DNA from: an uncultured Bacteroidia bacterium | GTDB taxonomy: Bacteria > Bacteroidota > Bacteroidia > Bacteroidales > F082 | Reading direction: 5' to 3' | Assembly: GCA_902770835.1 (NCBI GenBank) | Contig: CACXUM010000022.1 | Location: forward strand, 1-40,287 | DNA length: 40,287 nucleotides | Part shown: in pieces, positions 28,744 to 35,379 of the stretch | Layout of the letters: each line of letters opens with the position of its first letter | Numbering within the stretch: position 1 is the first letter of the stretch | The notes under the pieces: generated by a model | The model's database searches: none | What the model was told of the DNA's origin: nothing | Seen by the model: only the letters and a program-made list of their open reading frames with translations | Program-made: the position numbers and the translations under genes

Positions 28744-29637
28744 TCATTCGTTGAACACATCAAGGCGAAGCGTCGGATTCACTGGCGCTTCGCTTTTTAA
28801 TTTGTGCTGCGCCATTTTCAGGCCGAACATGACGGCTTTTTCATCCAAACCGATGGCGTGGGCGTGAATCACTCCGGCAAAAAAAGCGTCGCCTGAGCCT
28901 GTCACATTCACGATTTGGGCAGGTAGGGCAGGGTGTGAGGTGGTCGTTCCGTTTGTGCAATGGATGACACCTTTTGCGCCAACGGTGATGTAAACTTGAC
29001 TTATACCTTTGACATTCAGTTTTTTTGCTGATTCAAAAATATCGTCGTTACCTGTAATGGATAGGGCCTCGGCGAAGTTGCATTTCAGGGCATAAATGGA
29101 TTGTTTTGAAGAGTGATTCAATGCTTCAGCAAAACGCAGGGCTTTCTTGGGCGAAACGGTGTCTATGAAAAGCGGAACTTCGCAATAGTCAATGAGATAG
29201 GTGAGGGCTTCGGTGCTCAAAAGCGTGTCGGCAACGACACAATCGGAGCGGTTGATTCCGTCCATTTTGCCTTTCAGCCAGTCTAAATCCATTCTGTCGT
29301 TCAGACTTACATCGGAAACGGCAGACTTCATGTTGCCCGTTTCGTCGTTGAAACTGAGAAAGATAGGGCTTTTTTCGCCTTTGAATTGCGTGGAAAGCGA
29401 AAGGTCGATGCCCAAATGCTGACATTCCGCCATCATGCCTTGTGCAAAATCATCGTCGCCAAAAACACTGACCAACTGAATCTGATGCCCTAACAGGCTG
29501 AGATTGTGTGCAATGTTGCGAGCCACGCCGCCATGATGAAAGCTGATTTTGGCGGGCGTGCATCCGACCTGGCTCGGTATGGATTGTGGCACTACGGCAA
29601 TGTCGATATTGGATTCTCCGATGATGGTAATTCTCAT
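28744..29637 (-). CDS. PfkB-family sugar kinase, pseudouridine-kinase-like
   Basis: This 297-residue protein is a ribokinase/PfkB kinase. Closest by motif is PsuK, which phosphorylates pseudouridine: the substrate loop HHGGVARNIAHNLSLLG (around 35-50) is the PsuK form of the GG motif. The ATP and anion-hole signature is VNVTGSGDAFFAGV with catalytic Asp250. A PsuG glycosidase gene, the usual partner, is not in the window, so the substrate stays open. I chose the ATG at 29637 because it starts the conserved MRITIIGESNIDIAVV and because the longer reading from 29661 begins inside the TATTTTTG promoter box (29659-29666). Its 3' end is shared with the terminator of the convergent outer-membrane gene. 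Confidence 0.88.
   Translation of the reverse strand: MRITIIGESNIDIAVVPQSIPSQVGCTPAKISFHHGGVARNIAHNLSLLGHQIQLVSVFGDDDFAQGMMAECQHLGIDLSLSTQFKGEKSPIFLSFNDETGNMKSAVSDVSLNDRMDLDWLKGKMDGINRSDCVVADTLLSTEALTYLIDYCEVPLFIDTVSPKKALRFAEALNHSSKQSIYALKCNFAEALSITGNDDIFESAKKLNVKGISQVYITVGAKGVIHCTNGTTTSHPALPAQIVNVTGSGDAFFAGVIHAHAIGLDEKAVMFGLKMAQHKLKSEAPVNPTLRLDVFNE
28762..28798 (+). terminator. Terminator of the outer-membrane protein gene, inside the kinase coding sequence
   Basis: GCGAAGCG (28765-28772) pairs with CGCTTCGC (28786-28793), extended by AAG with TTT, then a TTTTT run. It is read on the plus strand but lies within the last codons of the minus-strand kinase. Confidence 0.8.
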
Positions 29638-29658
29638 GGTTGAAGCGTTTGAGGCTGA

Positions 29659-29666
29659 CAAAAATA
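29659..29666 (-). promoter_or_regulatory. Promoter -7 box of the PsuK-like kinase
   Basis: The minus strand reads TATTTTTG, 21 bases before the ATG at 29637. Confidence 0.65.
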
Positions 29667-29699
29667 GAAAACTTTTGCGATAATTTGTTTTTCACAAGA

Positions 29700-29707
29700 T
29701 AATTTTG
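29700..29707 (+). promoter_or_regulatory. Promoter -7 box of the small basic protein gene
   Basis: TAATTTTG matches TAnnTTTG, 28 bases before the ATG at 29736. Confidence 0.6.
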
Positions 29708-29735
29708 TTATTTCGTGGCTTCAAATCAATGTGTT

Positions 29736-29969
29736 ATGGCACAGAAAAACACGAAAAGGAAGCGTCGCAACTACAAGTACCATGCGATAACTTTCAAGTT
29801 GTCGGCCGGACAATATCGCTCGTTGCGCAACTACTGCAAAGCGCGGAAAACTACACCTATCAAATTGATTAAGAAGAATATAGAACGCTTCATTTCTTCC
29901 TACGAATACGAAGTGCCGCAAGAATTGTTTCTTACTGAGAACCAGTTGGAATTGTTTAGTGAGAATTAA
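29736..29969 (+). CDS. Small basic protein, possible ribbon-helix-helix fold
   Basis: I do not recognise this 77-residue protein by name. It begins with a strongly basic stretch (KNTKRKRRNYKYH), then a strand-like ITFKLSAGQ, a helix YRSLRNYCKARK, and a second helix PIKLIKKNIERFISSY, an order that resembles the strand-helix-helix of ribbon-helix-helix DNA-binding proteins. The end is acidic (EVPQELFLTENQLELFSEN). I chose the ATG at 29736; a GTG at 29715 would add seven residues but sits very close to the promoter box. It overlaps the end of recR on the opposite strand by 14 bases. A nucleic-acid-binding role is inferred from charge and predicted fold only. Confidence 0.72.
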   Translation: MAQKNTKRKRRNYKYHAITFKLSAGQYRSLRNYCKARKTTPIKLIKKNIERFISSYEYEVPQELFLTENQLELFSEN

Positions 29970-30567
29970 ACGGAATCCTATTCTGGATCGACCGCCCCAA
30001 AGTCACCTCATCGACGTATTCCAAGGCATCACCAACAGCAATGCCTTTAGAAATCACTGAAATCTTTCCCTCAAAGCCTTTCAGTTGCCTGAAAATGTAG
30101 AAGTTGGTCGTGTCGCCCTCGATAGTGGCTGGCAACGCCAAAATGATTTCCTTAATGTCTTCTTTCTGAGTGCGTTTCACCAATTGAGCAATCTTCAGGT
30201 CGTTGGGCGAAATTCCCTCAATTGGGCTGATGACACCGCCTAAAACGTGATAAAGACCATTGTAGGACGCAGTTCTTTCGATGGCCAACACATCACGCAT
30301 GTCGGCCACCACGCAAAGCGTGTTTTCGTCGCGGCGCGGATTGCTGCAAATGGAGCAAACCTTGGTGTCGCTGATGTTGAAACACCGCTCGCAAAGCATA
30401 ATGTTGCGTTTCATTTTCAACAGGGAATCAGCAAGTTGCTCGGTTTCCAAATCCTCACTGTTAAGCAGATGAAGTGCCAAGCGCAATGCCGTTTTCTTGC
30501 CTATGCCCGGCAATTTCGACAGCGACTCGACCGCGTTTTCAAGCAATATGGATGAATATTCCGCCAT
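29956..30567 (-). CDS. recR: Recombination protein RecR
   Basis: RecR joins RecO (and RecF) to load RecA on SSB-covered single-stranded DNA. The 203-residue protein is of normal size. It shows the helix-hairpin-helix LPGIGKKTALRLALHLL from residue 19, a C4 zinc finger with Cys59, 62, 71 and 74, and a Toprim domain beginning LCVVADMRDVLAIE, then GLYHVLGG and ISPIEGISPNDL. The C-terminal VDEVTLGRSIQNRIPF is the usual Walker-B-like family end. The promoter box TAATTTTG at 30581-30588 is back to back with that of the MORN gene. recF lies elsewhere in the window. Confidence 0.97.
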   Translation of the reverse strand: MAEYSSILLENAVESLSKLPGIGKKTALRLALHLLNSEDLETEQLADSLLKMKRNIMLCERCFNISDTKVCSICSNPRRDENTLCVVADMRDVLAIERTASYNGLYHVLGGVISPIEGISPNDLKIAQLVKRTQKEDIKEIILALPATIEGDTTNFYIFRQLKGFEGKISVISKGIAVGDALEYVDEVTLGRSIQNRIPFNSH

Positions 30568-30580
30568 ACAATAATCGGCG

Positions 30581-30588
30581 CAAAATTA
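30581..30588 (-). promoter_or_regulatory. Promoter -7 box of recR
   Basis: The minus strand reads TAATTTTG, 13 bases before the recR ATG and 11 bases from the opposed TAAATTTG box. Confidence 0.6.
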
Positions 30589-30599
30589 AGTTATTTCCG

Positions 30600-30607
30600 T
30601 AAATTTG
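30600..30607 (+). promoter_or_regulatory. Promoter -7 box of the MORN-repeat gene
   Basis: TAAATTTG matches TAnnTTTG, 21 bases before the ATG at 30629. Confidence 0.6.
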
Positions 30608-30628
30608 CACCGTTAAAACCGAGAAATC

Positions 30629-31309
30629 ATGAAAAGATTTGCCTTAATCCTTGCCGCGCTGATGTTTGCAATGACTGCTGTGGCGCAAGATTTCAACCGC
30701 ACTGATGCCAAAGGCCGCCGCCAAGGACCGTGGCGCGACTTTTATCCCAACGGGCAACTTCGCTATGAAGGCCAGTTCAAGAACGACAAGTGCAAGGGCG
30801 TTTTCAAATACTATGACGAGCAGGGTAACTTGAAGGCTACCAACGAGTTCGACAAGTCGGGCGAGAAGGCTTTGAACAAGGTTTTCGCCCCAAACGGAAA
30901 GATGATTGCGACGGGCTATTACCTGAACCAGAAAAAGGAAGGCGAGTGGAAGTATTTCGACGAGGTTTCGGGGCAATTGCGCTTGGCTGAAGACAACAAA
31001 GCGGGCAAGGTGCATGGTTGGTCGAGGCTCTACAATCCGCAGAATGGCGTGCTTGCAGAGGAAACGCAATATGTTGAGGGTCAGCCTGAAGGCCAATGCA
31101 GAAAGTATTCTGACTTAGGCGTTTTGCTGATGGAATGTCAATACCGCAACGGCTTGCTCGACGGCCCAGTCAAAACCTATTATCCCAGCACGGCCTTGAA
31201 AGAGGAAGGCCAATACGCGAAAGGGGAGAAGACGGGCATTTGGAAAACCTACAACGAAGATGGTGACATCCTCGCTGAGGAAGCCTTCGGTGAACAAGAA
31301 ATCCGCTGA
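30629..31309 (+). CDS. Exported MORN-repeat (YwqK-like) protein
   Basis: This 226-residue protein has a signal peptide (MKRFALILAALMFAMTAVAQ) and then at least six MORN-variant repeats of the YwqK type, each with the pattern G.W..Y...G.L...G.Y..G. Examples are QGPWRDFYPNGQLRYEGQF, KGVFKYYDEQGNLKATNEF, EGEWKYFDEVSGQLRLAED and TGIWKTYNEDGDILAEEAF. The family is sometimes labelled toxin-antitoxin YwqK, but in Bacteroidota exported forms have no shown toxin function. The protein probably resides in the periplasm or on the outer membrane. It stands alone, and its stop is three bases from the convergent TPR lipoprotein stop. Confidence 0.87.
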   Translation: MKRFALILAALMFAMTAVAQDFNRTDAKGRRQGPWRDFYPNGQLRYEGQFKNDKCKGVFKYYDEQGNLKATNEFDKSGEKALNKVFAPNGKMIATGYYLNQKKEGEWKYFDEVSGQLRLAEDNKAGKVHGWSRLYNPQNGVLAEETQYVEGQPEGQCRKYSDLGVLLMECQYRNGLLDGPVKTYYPSTALKEEGQYAKGEKTGIWKTYNEDGDILAEEAFGEQEIR

Positions 31310-31312
31310 TAA

Positions 31313-31723
31313 TCAGTTACATCTCTTGAGAAAATCTTCCAAGTTCGGGCGGCCATATTTGTCCGCCAACTTGTAACATTCGCAGGCCTTGTCCACTTTG
31401 TTGAGCAAAAAATACGACCTGCCCATGTTGAAATAGGCGTCGGCATAGTCAGGTTTCAGTTCTACGGCTTTTTCGAAGTCGGCGATGGCTTCCCTGTATT
31501 TTTGTGCGTTCACCTTGGCGCAGCCGCGATAGTAGTAAGCCTCATAGTTGTTTTTGTCGTATTTGATGGCTTTTGTAAGCGTTTCCTCGGCCTCTTCAAA
31601 ATTGCTGTAACGCAGTAATTGTTTTGAACCTTCTTCTGTGTAAATCCTTGATTTTGCGGGATTTTCGCAAGCGGCAAGGGCAAGGAGGAGCAATGTGGAA
31701 AGAATTAAGGTCAGTTTTTTCAT
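31313..31723 (-). CDS. TPR-repeat lipoprotein
   Basis: This 136-residue lipoprotein has a type II signal (MKKLTLILSTLLLLALAAC, Cys19) and about three tetratricopeptide repeats: FEEAEETLTKAIKYDKNNYEAYYYRG, YREAIADFEKAVELKPDYADAYFNMG and a shorter DKACECYKLADKYG. It should sit at a membrane and act as a protein-protein scaffold; partners are unknown. It is the last gene of a six-gene operon: its ATG overlaps the phosphohexomutase stop as ATGA, so translation is probably coupled. Confidence 0.9.
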   Translation of the reverse strand: MKKLTLILSTLLLLALAACENPAKSRIYTEEGSKQLLRYSNFEEAEETLTKAIKYDKNNYEAYYYRGCAKVNAQKYREAIADFEKAVELKPDYADAYFNMGRSYFLLNKVDKACECYKLADKYGRPNLEDFLKRCN

Positions 31724-33069
31724 TTCGGGTCGGTTTTTGCGATGATGGATTTTACTATGTCGATGATTTCATTCAGTTTGGCTTCACTCTTGGCTTCGCA
31801 AAGGAAACGGAGGTAAGGCTCAGTGTTTGAGGGGCGTATGTTGAGCCACCAGTCGGGATAGTCGAGGCGATAGCCGTCGAAATCGAGGAATCTTTCGGGC
31901 TTTTCGAGGTTGGAGAAATGGTCTTTGACCGCATCCATTGCGGCTTGTTTTTGCTCAATCTTGAAATTGATTTCGCCGCTATTATAATAAGGTGTGATTT
32001 CGTCAATGATTTTGCTCAAAGACTGCCCGTTTTTCTTGCGCTCGGCCAATAGGCGAAGCACGATGGATGCCGCCAACAGTGCGGAATCGGAATAGTAGAA
32101 GTCGCGGAAATAGTAATGGCCTGCCAACTCGCCGCCGTAGCAACCATCCAACTCCCTGAGTTTCAGCGCGGCGTAGGCACGACCCACGCGCCAGGTTTCC
32201 ACCTTGGCTTGATAACGGTTCAAGTATTCCTGAATGGCTCGCGAACTGCGAATGTCCTGAAGCACAATGCCTTTCTGGTGTTGCTCGCCAATGAAATAGT
32301 CGCCCAAGAAGGCAATGATGAGGTCGGGGCTGATGAAACGTCCTTTCTCGTCGATGAAGGTGATGCGGTCGGCGTCGCCATCGAAGAGCAAGCCGATGTC
32401 GCATTTCTCTTTCAGCACCAAAGCCTTGATTTGTTCTTGCGCATTGGCTTCCAAAGGATTAGGTTCGTGGTTGGGGAAATTGCCGTCCAAGTTGTCATTG
32501 ATGAAGTGTGCCTTGCCAATCAATTCGTGGACGAACAGTGAGGCCATGCCGTTGCTGCAATCCACGGCAATGTTGAGGTTTGACAAGTCACCGACAAACT
32601 GCTGTTGGAAAGCAAGATAGTCGTCGTGGACAGTCTTCTCCCTGATTCTGCCTTTCATGGCACACGGCACTATGGCTTTGTCGCTTTCAACCAAGGCTTC
32701 CAAGCGGTTCAGTCCGGTGTCGTAGCCCACGGGAAGGGCGTTTTTGGCTGAGATTTTCAATCCGTTGTGGTGCTTTGGGTTGTGCGAGGCTGTGATTTGG
32801 ATAGAGGCATCATAACCGTATTTCGCTGTAGACCAATACACTAATGGTGTGGTGGAAAGTCCGATGAAGTCCACGTTTTTGCCACGGTCGGTGAGGCCAC
32901 GGGTGAGGGCATCAAAGAATGTTTCGGATGAGAGTCGCATGTCGCGACCCACCAAATAGGTGTCGGTGTCGAGCACATCGGGCAGGAAATAACCGATTCG
33001 GTAGGCGATGCTTTCGTTGAGGTCGGTGCCCCATTCGCCACGGATGTCGTATGCTTTGAATGCTTTCAT
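31720..33069 (-). CDS. manB: Phosphomannomutase/phosphoglucomutase (phosphohexomutase)
   Basis: This 449-residue enzyme of the alpha-D-phosphohexomutase family moves phosphate between C6 and C1 of mannose or glucose phosphates for envelope sugar nucleotides. Domain motifs occur in order: phosphoserine loop TASHNP with Ser95, metal loop DGDADR (230-235), a sugar-binding GGELAGHYYFRDFYYSDSA block where GE.AGH is family-typical, and the phosphate-binding RPSNTEPYLR near residue 415. Its N-terminus AYDIRGEWGTDLNE matches the PMM/PGM subgroup rather than GlmM. It lies six bases after mltG and overlaps the TPR lipoprotein. The symbol is the usual one for the group; mannose specificity is not proven. 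Confidence 0.92.
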   Translation of the reverse strand: MKAFKAYDIRGEWGTDLNESIAYRIGYFLPDVLDTDTYLVGRDMRLSSETFFDALTRGLTDRGKNVDFIGLSTTPLVYWSTAKYGYDASIQITASHNPKHHNGLKISAKNALPVGYDTGLNRLEALVESDKAIVPCAMKGRIREKTVHDDYLAFQQQFVGDLSNLNIAVDCSNGMASLFVHELIGKAHFINDNLDGNFPNHEPNPLEANAQEQIKALVLKEKCDIGLLFDGDADRITFIDEKGRFISPDLIIAFLGDYFIGEQHQKGIVLQDIRSSRAIQEYLNRYQAKVETWRVGRAYAALKLRELDGCYGGELAGHYYFRDFYYSDSALLAASIVLRLLAERKKNGQSLSKIIDEITPYYNSGEINFKIEQKQAAMDAVKDHFSNLEKPERFLDFDGYRLDYPDWWLNIRPSNTEPYLRFLCEAKSEAKLNEIIDIVKSIIAKTDPK

Positions 33070-33075
33070 ATATGA

Positions 33076-34167
33076 CTATTTCAAGATTCCTTTTTGATTC
33101 AATGCTTGTTGGTATTTGGCAGCGTTGCGGTTGTGTTCGGCCAAGGTTTTGGCGAAATTGTGATAGCCGGAGAAATCCTCCCTTGCGCAAAAATAGAAAT
33201 AATGGTGCTCCTCGGCGTTCAGCACGGCCTTGATGGCGGCGAGGGAAGGGATGCAGATCGGGCCGGGCGGAAGGCCTATATATTTATAGGTGTTGTACGG
33301 CGACTCGATTTCCTTGTGACTGTCGAGGACACGGCGGATGCTGAAGTCTTTCCAAGCGAAAACCAAAGTCGGGTCGGCTTGCAACAACCAATTGTTTTTC
33401 AGTCGGTTGAGATAAACTCCTGCCACACGGGGCATTTCGTCGCTCATGTTGGTTTCCTTGTTGACGATGGAAGCCAAAGTGCTGACCTGAATCGGTGTCA
33501 GGTTTTTGGCTGCGGCTTGCTGTTTGCGTTCATCGTTCCAGAACTTGTTGTATTCCTGAAACATACGCGAAACAAAACCCTCGGCATCGGTGGTCCAATA
33601 GAACTCGTAGGTGTCGGGCAGAAATAGGGCAGGGATGGTCGCGCTGTCGAAGCCCAATTGGTTGATATACTTCTGATTGTGAAGCAGATTGGAGATGGAA
33701 GTTGAATCTGCCTCGATTTGATCAGCAATGCGTCCGGCTAACATGTCAACATCTCGAATATTGTTGAAAGTGACTTTCACCGGGCTTTGCAATCCACCCC
33801 GTAACATGTTGACCAACTGATTGTTGCTCATGCCATCTTTCACGACATAACGGCCTGGATGGATGTTTTCGGGATATTTTTTCTGTTGTGCCACCCAATG
33901 AAAACTCTTTTCCTTGACCAAAAATCCCGCTTCTGATATAATGCTTTCGACTTTCGCGAAGTCGGAACCTGTTGGAATGTAGATTACAACTTCCTTTCCT
34001 CCAGCGGTTTGCACATTTGGCGACATGACGGTCTTGTAGAGCCAATAGCCGAAGGCCAAGGCGAAAACCAACAGGATTCCCAGCACCAAAAGCACCGTGA
34101 TTCTGACTCGTTTTTTGCTTTTCTTTCCCCTTTTTTCTTTGGGCAATGTGGTTTGTATCTTGATCAT
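33076..34167 (-). CDS. mltG: Endolytic transglycosylase MltG
   Basis: MltG cleaves nascent glycan strands at the inner membrane and so sets their length. The 363-residue protein has a basic N-terminus, one membrane segment (about 22-45, VRITVLLVLGILLVFALAFGYW), a LysM-like region, and the YceG catalytic domain. The catalytic glutamate is Glu238 in ASIVNKETNMSDEMPRVAGVYLNRL; downstream marks are LLQADPTLVFAW, SPYNTYKYIGLPPGPICIPS and AAIKAVLN. The start overlaps the SUI1 stop as ATGA and the stop lies six bases before manB, in the middle of the six-gene operon. Confidence 0.96.
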   Translation of the reverse strand: MIKIQTTLPKEKRGKKSKKRVRITVLLVLGILLVFALAFGYWLYKTVMSPNVQTAGGKEVVIYIPTGSDFAKVESIISEAGFLVKEKSFHWVAQQKKYPENIHPGRYVVKDGMSNNQLVNMLRGGLQSPVKVTFNNIRDVDMLAGRIADQIEADSTSISNLLHNQKYINQLGFDSATIPALFLPDTYEFYWTTDAEGFVSRMFQEYNKFWNDERKQQAAAKNLTPIQVSTLASIVNKETNMSDEMPRVAGVYLNRLKNNWLLQADPTLVFAWKDFSIRRVLDSHKEIESPYNTYKYIGLPPGPICIPSLAAIKAVLNAEEHHYFYFCAREDFSGYHNFAKTLAEHNRNAAKYQQALNQKGILK

Positions 34168-34505
34168 ATTCCGCTGATTTTGGTTTTGGTGTATCCTTTT
34201 TGGAGCAACATGGCCAGCACTTTCTCACGGAAGTCGCCTTGCAACAGGATTTCGCCGTCTTTGGTGCTGCCGCCCACGCCGCAAGCCGATTTCAACTCTT
34301 TTCCCAAGACGGCCAAATCGAAATCGGAGCCTTGGAAACCCGTGACGAGGGTGACTTTCTTGCCGCCGCGCTGCTTCTTGTCGAGCATTACGCGCAGATT
34401 TTGCTTGGCGGGTTCGAGCGTTACGGCTTCTTCCTCGCCGTAGTCGAAGACGAAGTTGGGGTTGGTGGAATATACTGTGCCGTTGTTGTCACTTTTGTGT
34501 TTCAT
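34164..34505 (-). CDS. SUI1/YciH-family translation factor
   Basis: This 113-residue protein has the SUI1 (eIF1) fold known from bacterial YciH, which affects start-site fidelity or inhibits translation under stress. Conserved parts are LRVMLDKKQRGGKKVTLVTGF, the central DLAVLGKELKSACGVGGSTKDGEILLQGDFREKV and the tail LLQKGYTKTKISGI. Cys-containing ACGVGGS is standard for the bacterial branch. Its start overlaps the lipid-kinase stop by 17 bases and its stop overlaps mltG by four. A translation factor inside an envelope operon is notable, but such mixing is common in Bacteroidota. Confidence 0.92.
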   Translation of the reverse strand: MKHKSDNNGTVYSTNPNFVFDYGEEEAVTLEPAKQNLRVMLDKKQRGGKKVTLVTGFQGSDFDLAVLGKELKSACGVGGSTKDGEILLQGDFREKVLAMLLQKGYTKTKISGI

Positions 34506-35379
34506 TGCAAATAATGTTGAGGCTTAATGGATTAACTTTTAGATGAAGGTCTTTTTCCATCATTACTGACTCGCCGTCGAGGTTGATGACCTCGGCCTTG
34601 GGCCGGATGATGGTGGCTTCGGGAGTTTGTATGATTTTCACTTTTGGCGCTTTGTCCATCATGCCATCAATCATGTAACCGCCCATGATGGGAAGTTCCA
34701 ACGGATTGGGTTTCTGCACGATGCAAAGGTCGACTTTGCCGTCCCACAACGAGGCATGAGGCGAGATGGGGAAGTCGTAGCCCATTTGGTTGGAATTGGC
34801 AAACGAGATGAAAAACGCTTTGACATCAAGGGTTTCGGTGGGCGTGATGATGGTGTATGGCTGCTCGTTCATGGTGATGTAGTTGAGGACGATGTACCTG
34901 AAATAGGTGTCGAAACCTCGGCGCGGGTCTTTGCTGTAGTCTTCGGCAACCTTGGCGTCGTAGCCCGTTCCCGAAATGCTGATGAACGGTGTGCCATTCA
35001 CGGTGACAGTGTCGATTTTGCGCTGCTCGTTCCTGTTGATGACTTGCAAGGCTTTGATGGGGTCGAGCGGAATGTTGAGGCAGCGTGAAAGACCGTTGCC
35101 CGAGCCGCAGGGGATGATGGCCAAGGCCAATTCGGTGCCGATGAGGCGCGTGCCCACTTCGTTGACAGAGCCATCGCCACCAGCCACGGCGAGAATGTCA
35201 AAATGCTGGTTGATGGCATCTTGAGCAAGCATGATGGCATGGCTTGGGTACTCGGAAACACAAATCTCGTAGTCAAATTTCGAGAGGTCGAGATGCTCCT
35301 TGATTTGCTGCGGGAGGTGCTCTTTGTGCTTCTTGCCGGAGATTGGGTTAATGATGAATCGAATCTTCTGCTTGCCCAT
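34489..35379 (-). CDS. YegS/DagK-type diacylglycerol (lipid) kinase
   Basis: This 296-residue protein belongs to the DagK/YegS/sphingosine kinase family, soluble or peripheral lipid kinases that turn diacylglycerol or related lipids into phosphatidic acid-type products. It shows RFIINPISGKK, the nucleotide-binding VAGGDGSVNEV (GGDGS at 67-71), and IIPCGSGNGLSR. The second domain has the expected beta-sandwich with GKVDLCIV and the late LDGESVMMEKD. It overlaps the LtaS-like gene by 32 bases. In Gram-positive bacteria LtaS releases diacylglycerol that DgkB recycles, so this overlap is suggestive; the link here is an inference and is complicated by the degraded active site of the upstream protein. 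Confidence 0.9.
   Translation of the reverse strand: MGKQKIRFIINPISGKKHKEHLPQQIKEHLDLSKFDYEICVSEYPSHAIMLAQDAINQHFDILAVAGGDGSVNEVGTRLIGTELALAIIPCGSGNGLSRCLNIPLDPIKALQVINRNEQRKIDTVTVNGTPFISISGTGYDAKVAEDYSKDPRRGFDTYFRYIVLNYITMNEQPYTIITPTETLDVKAFFISFANSNQMGYDFPISPHASLWDGKVDLCIVQKPNPLELPIMGGYMIDGMMDKAPKVKIIQTPEATIIRPKAEVINLDGESVMMEKDLHLKVNPLSLNIICNETQK

Noticed and set aside
30629-31309. MORN/YwqK protein as a toxin-antitoxin member
   Set aside because: It has a signal peptide and no partner gene; the family label alone does not support a toxin role.
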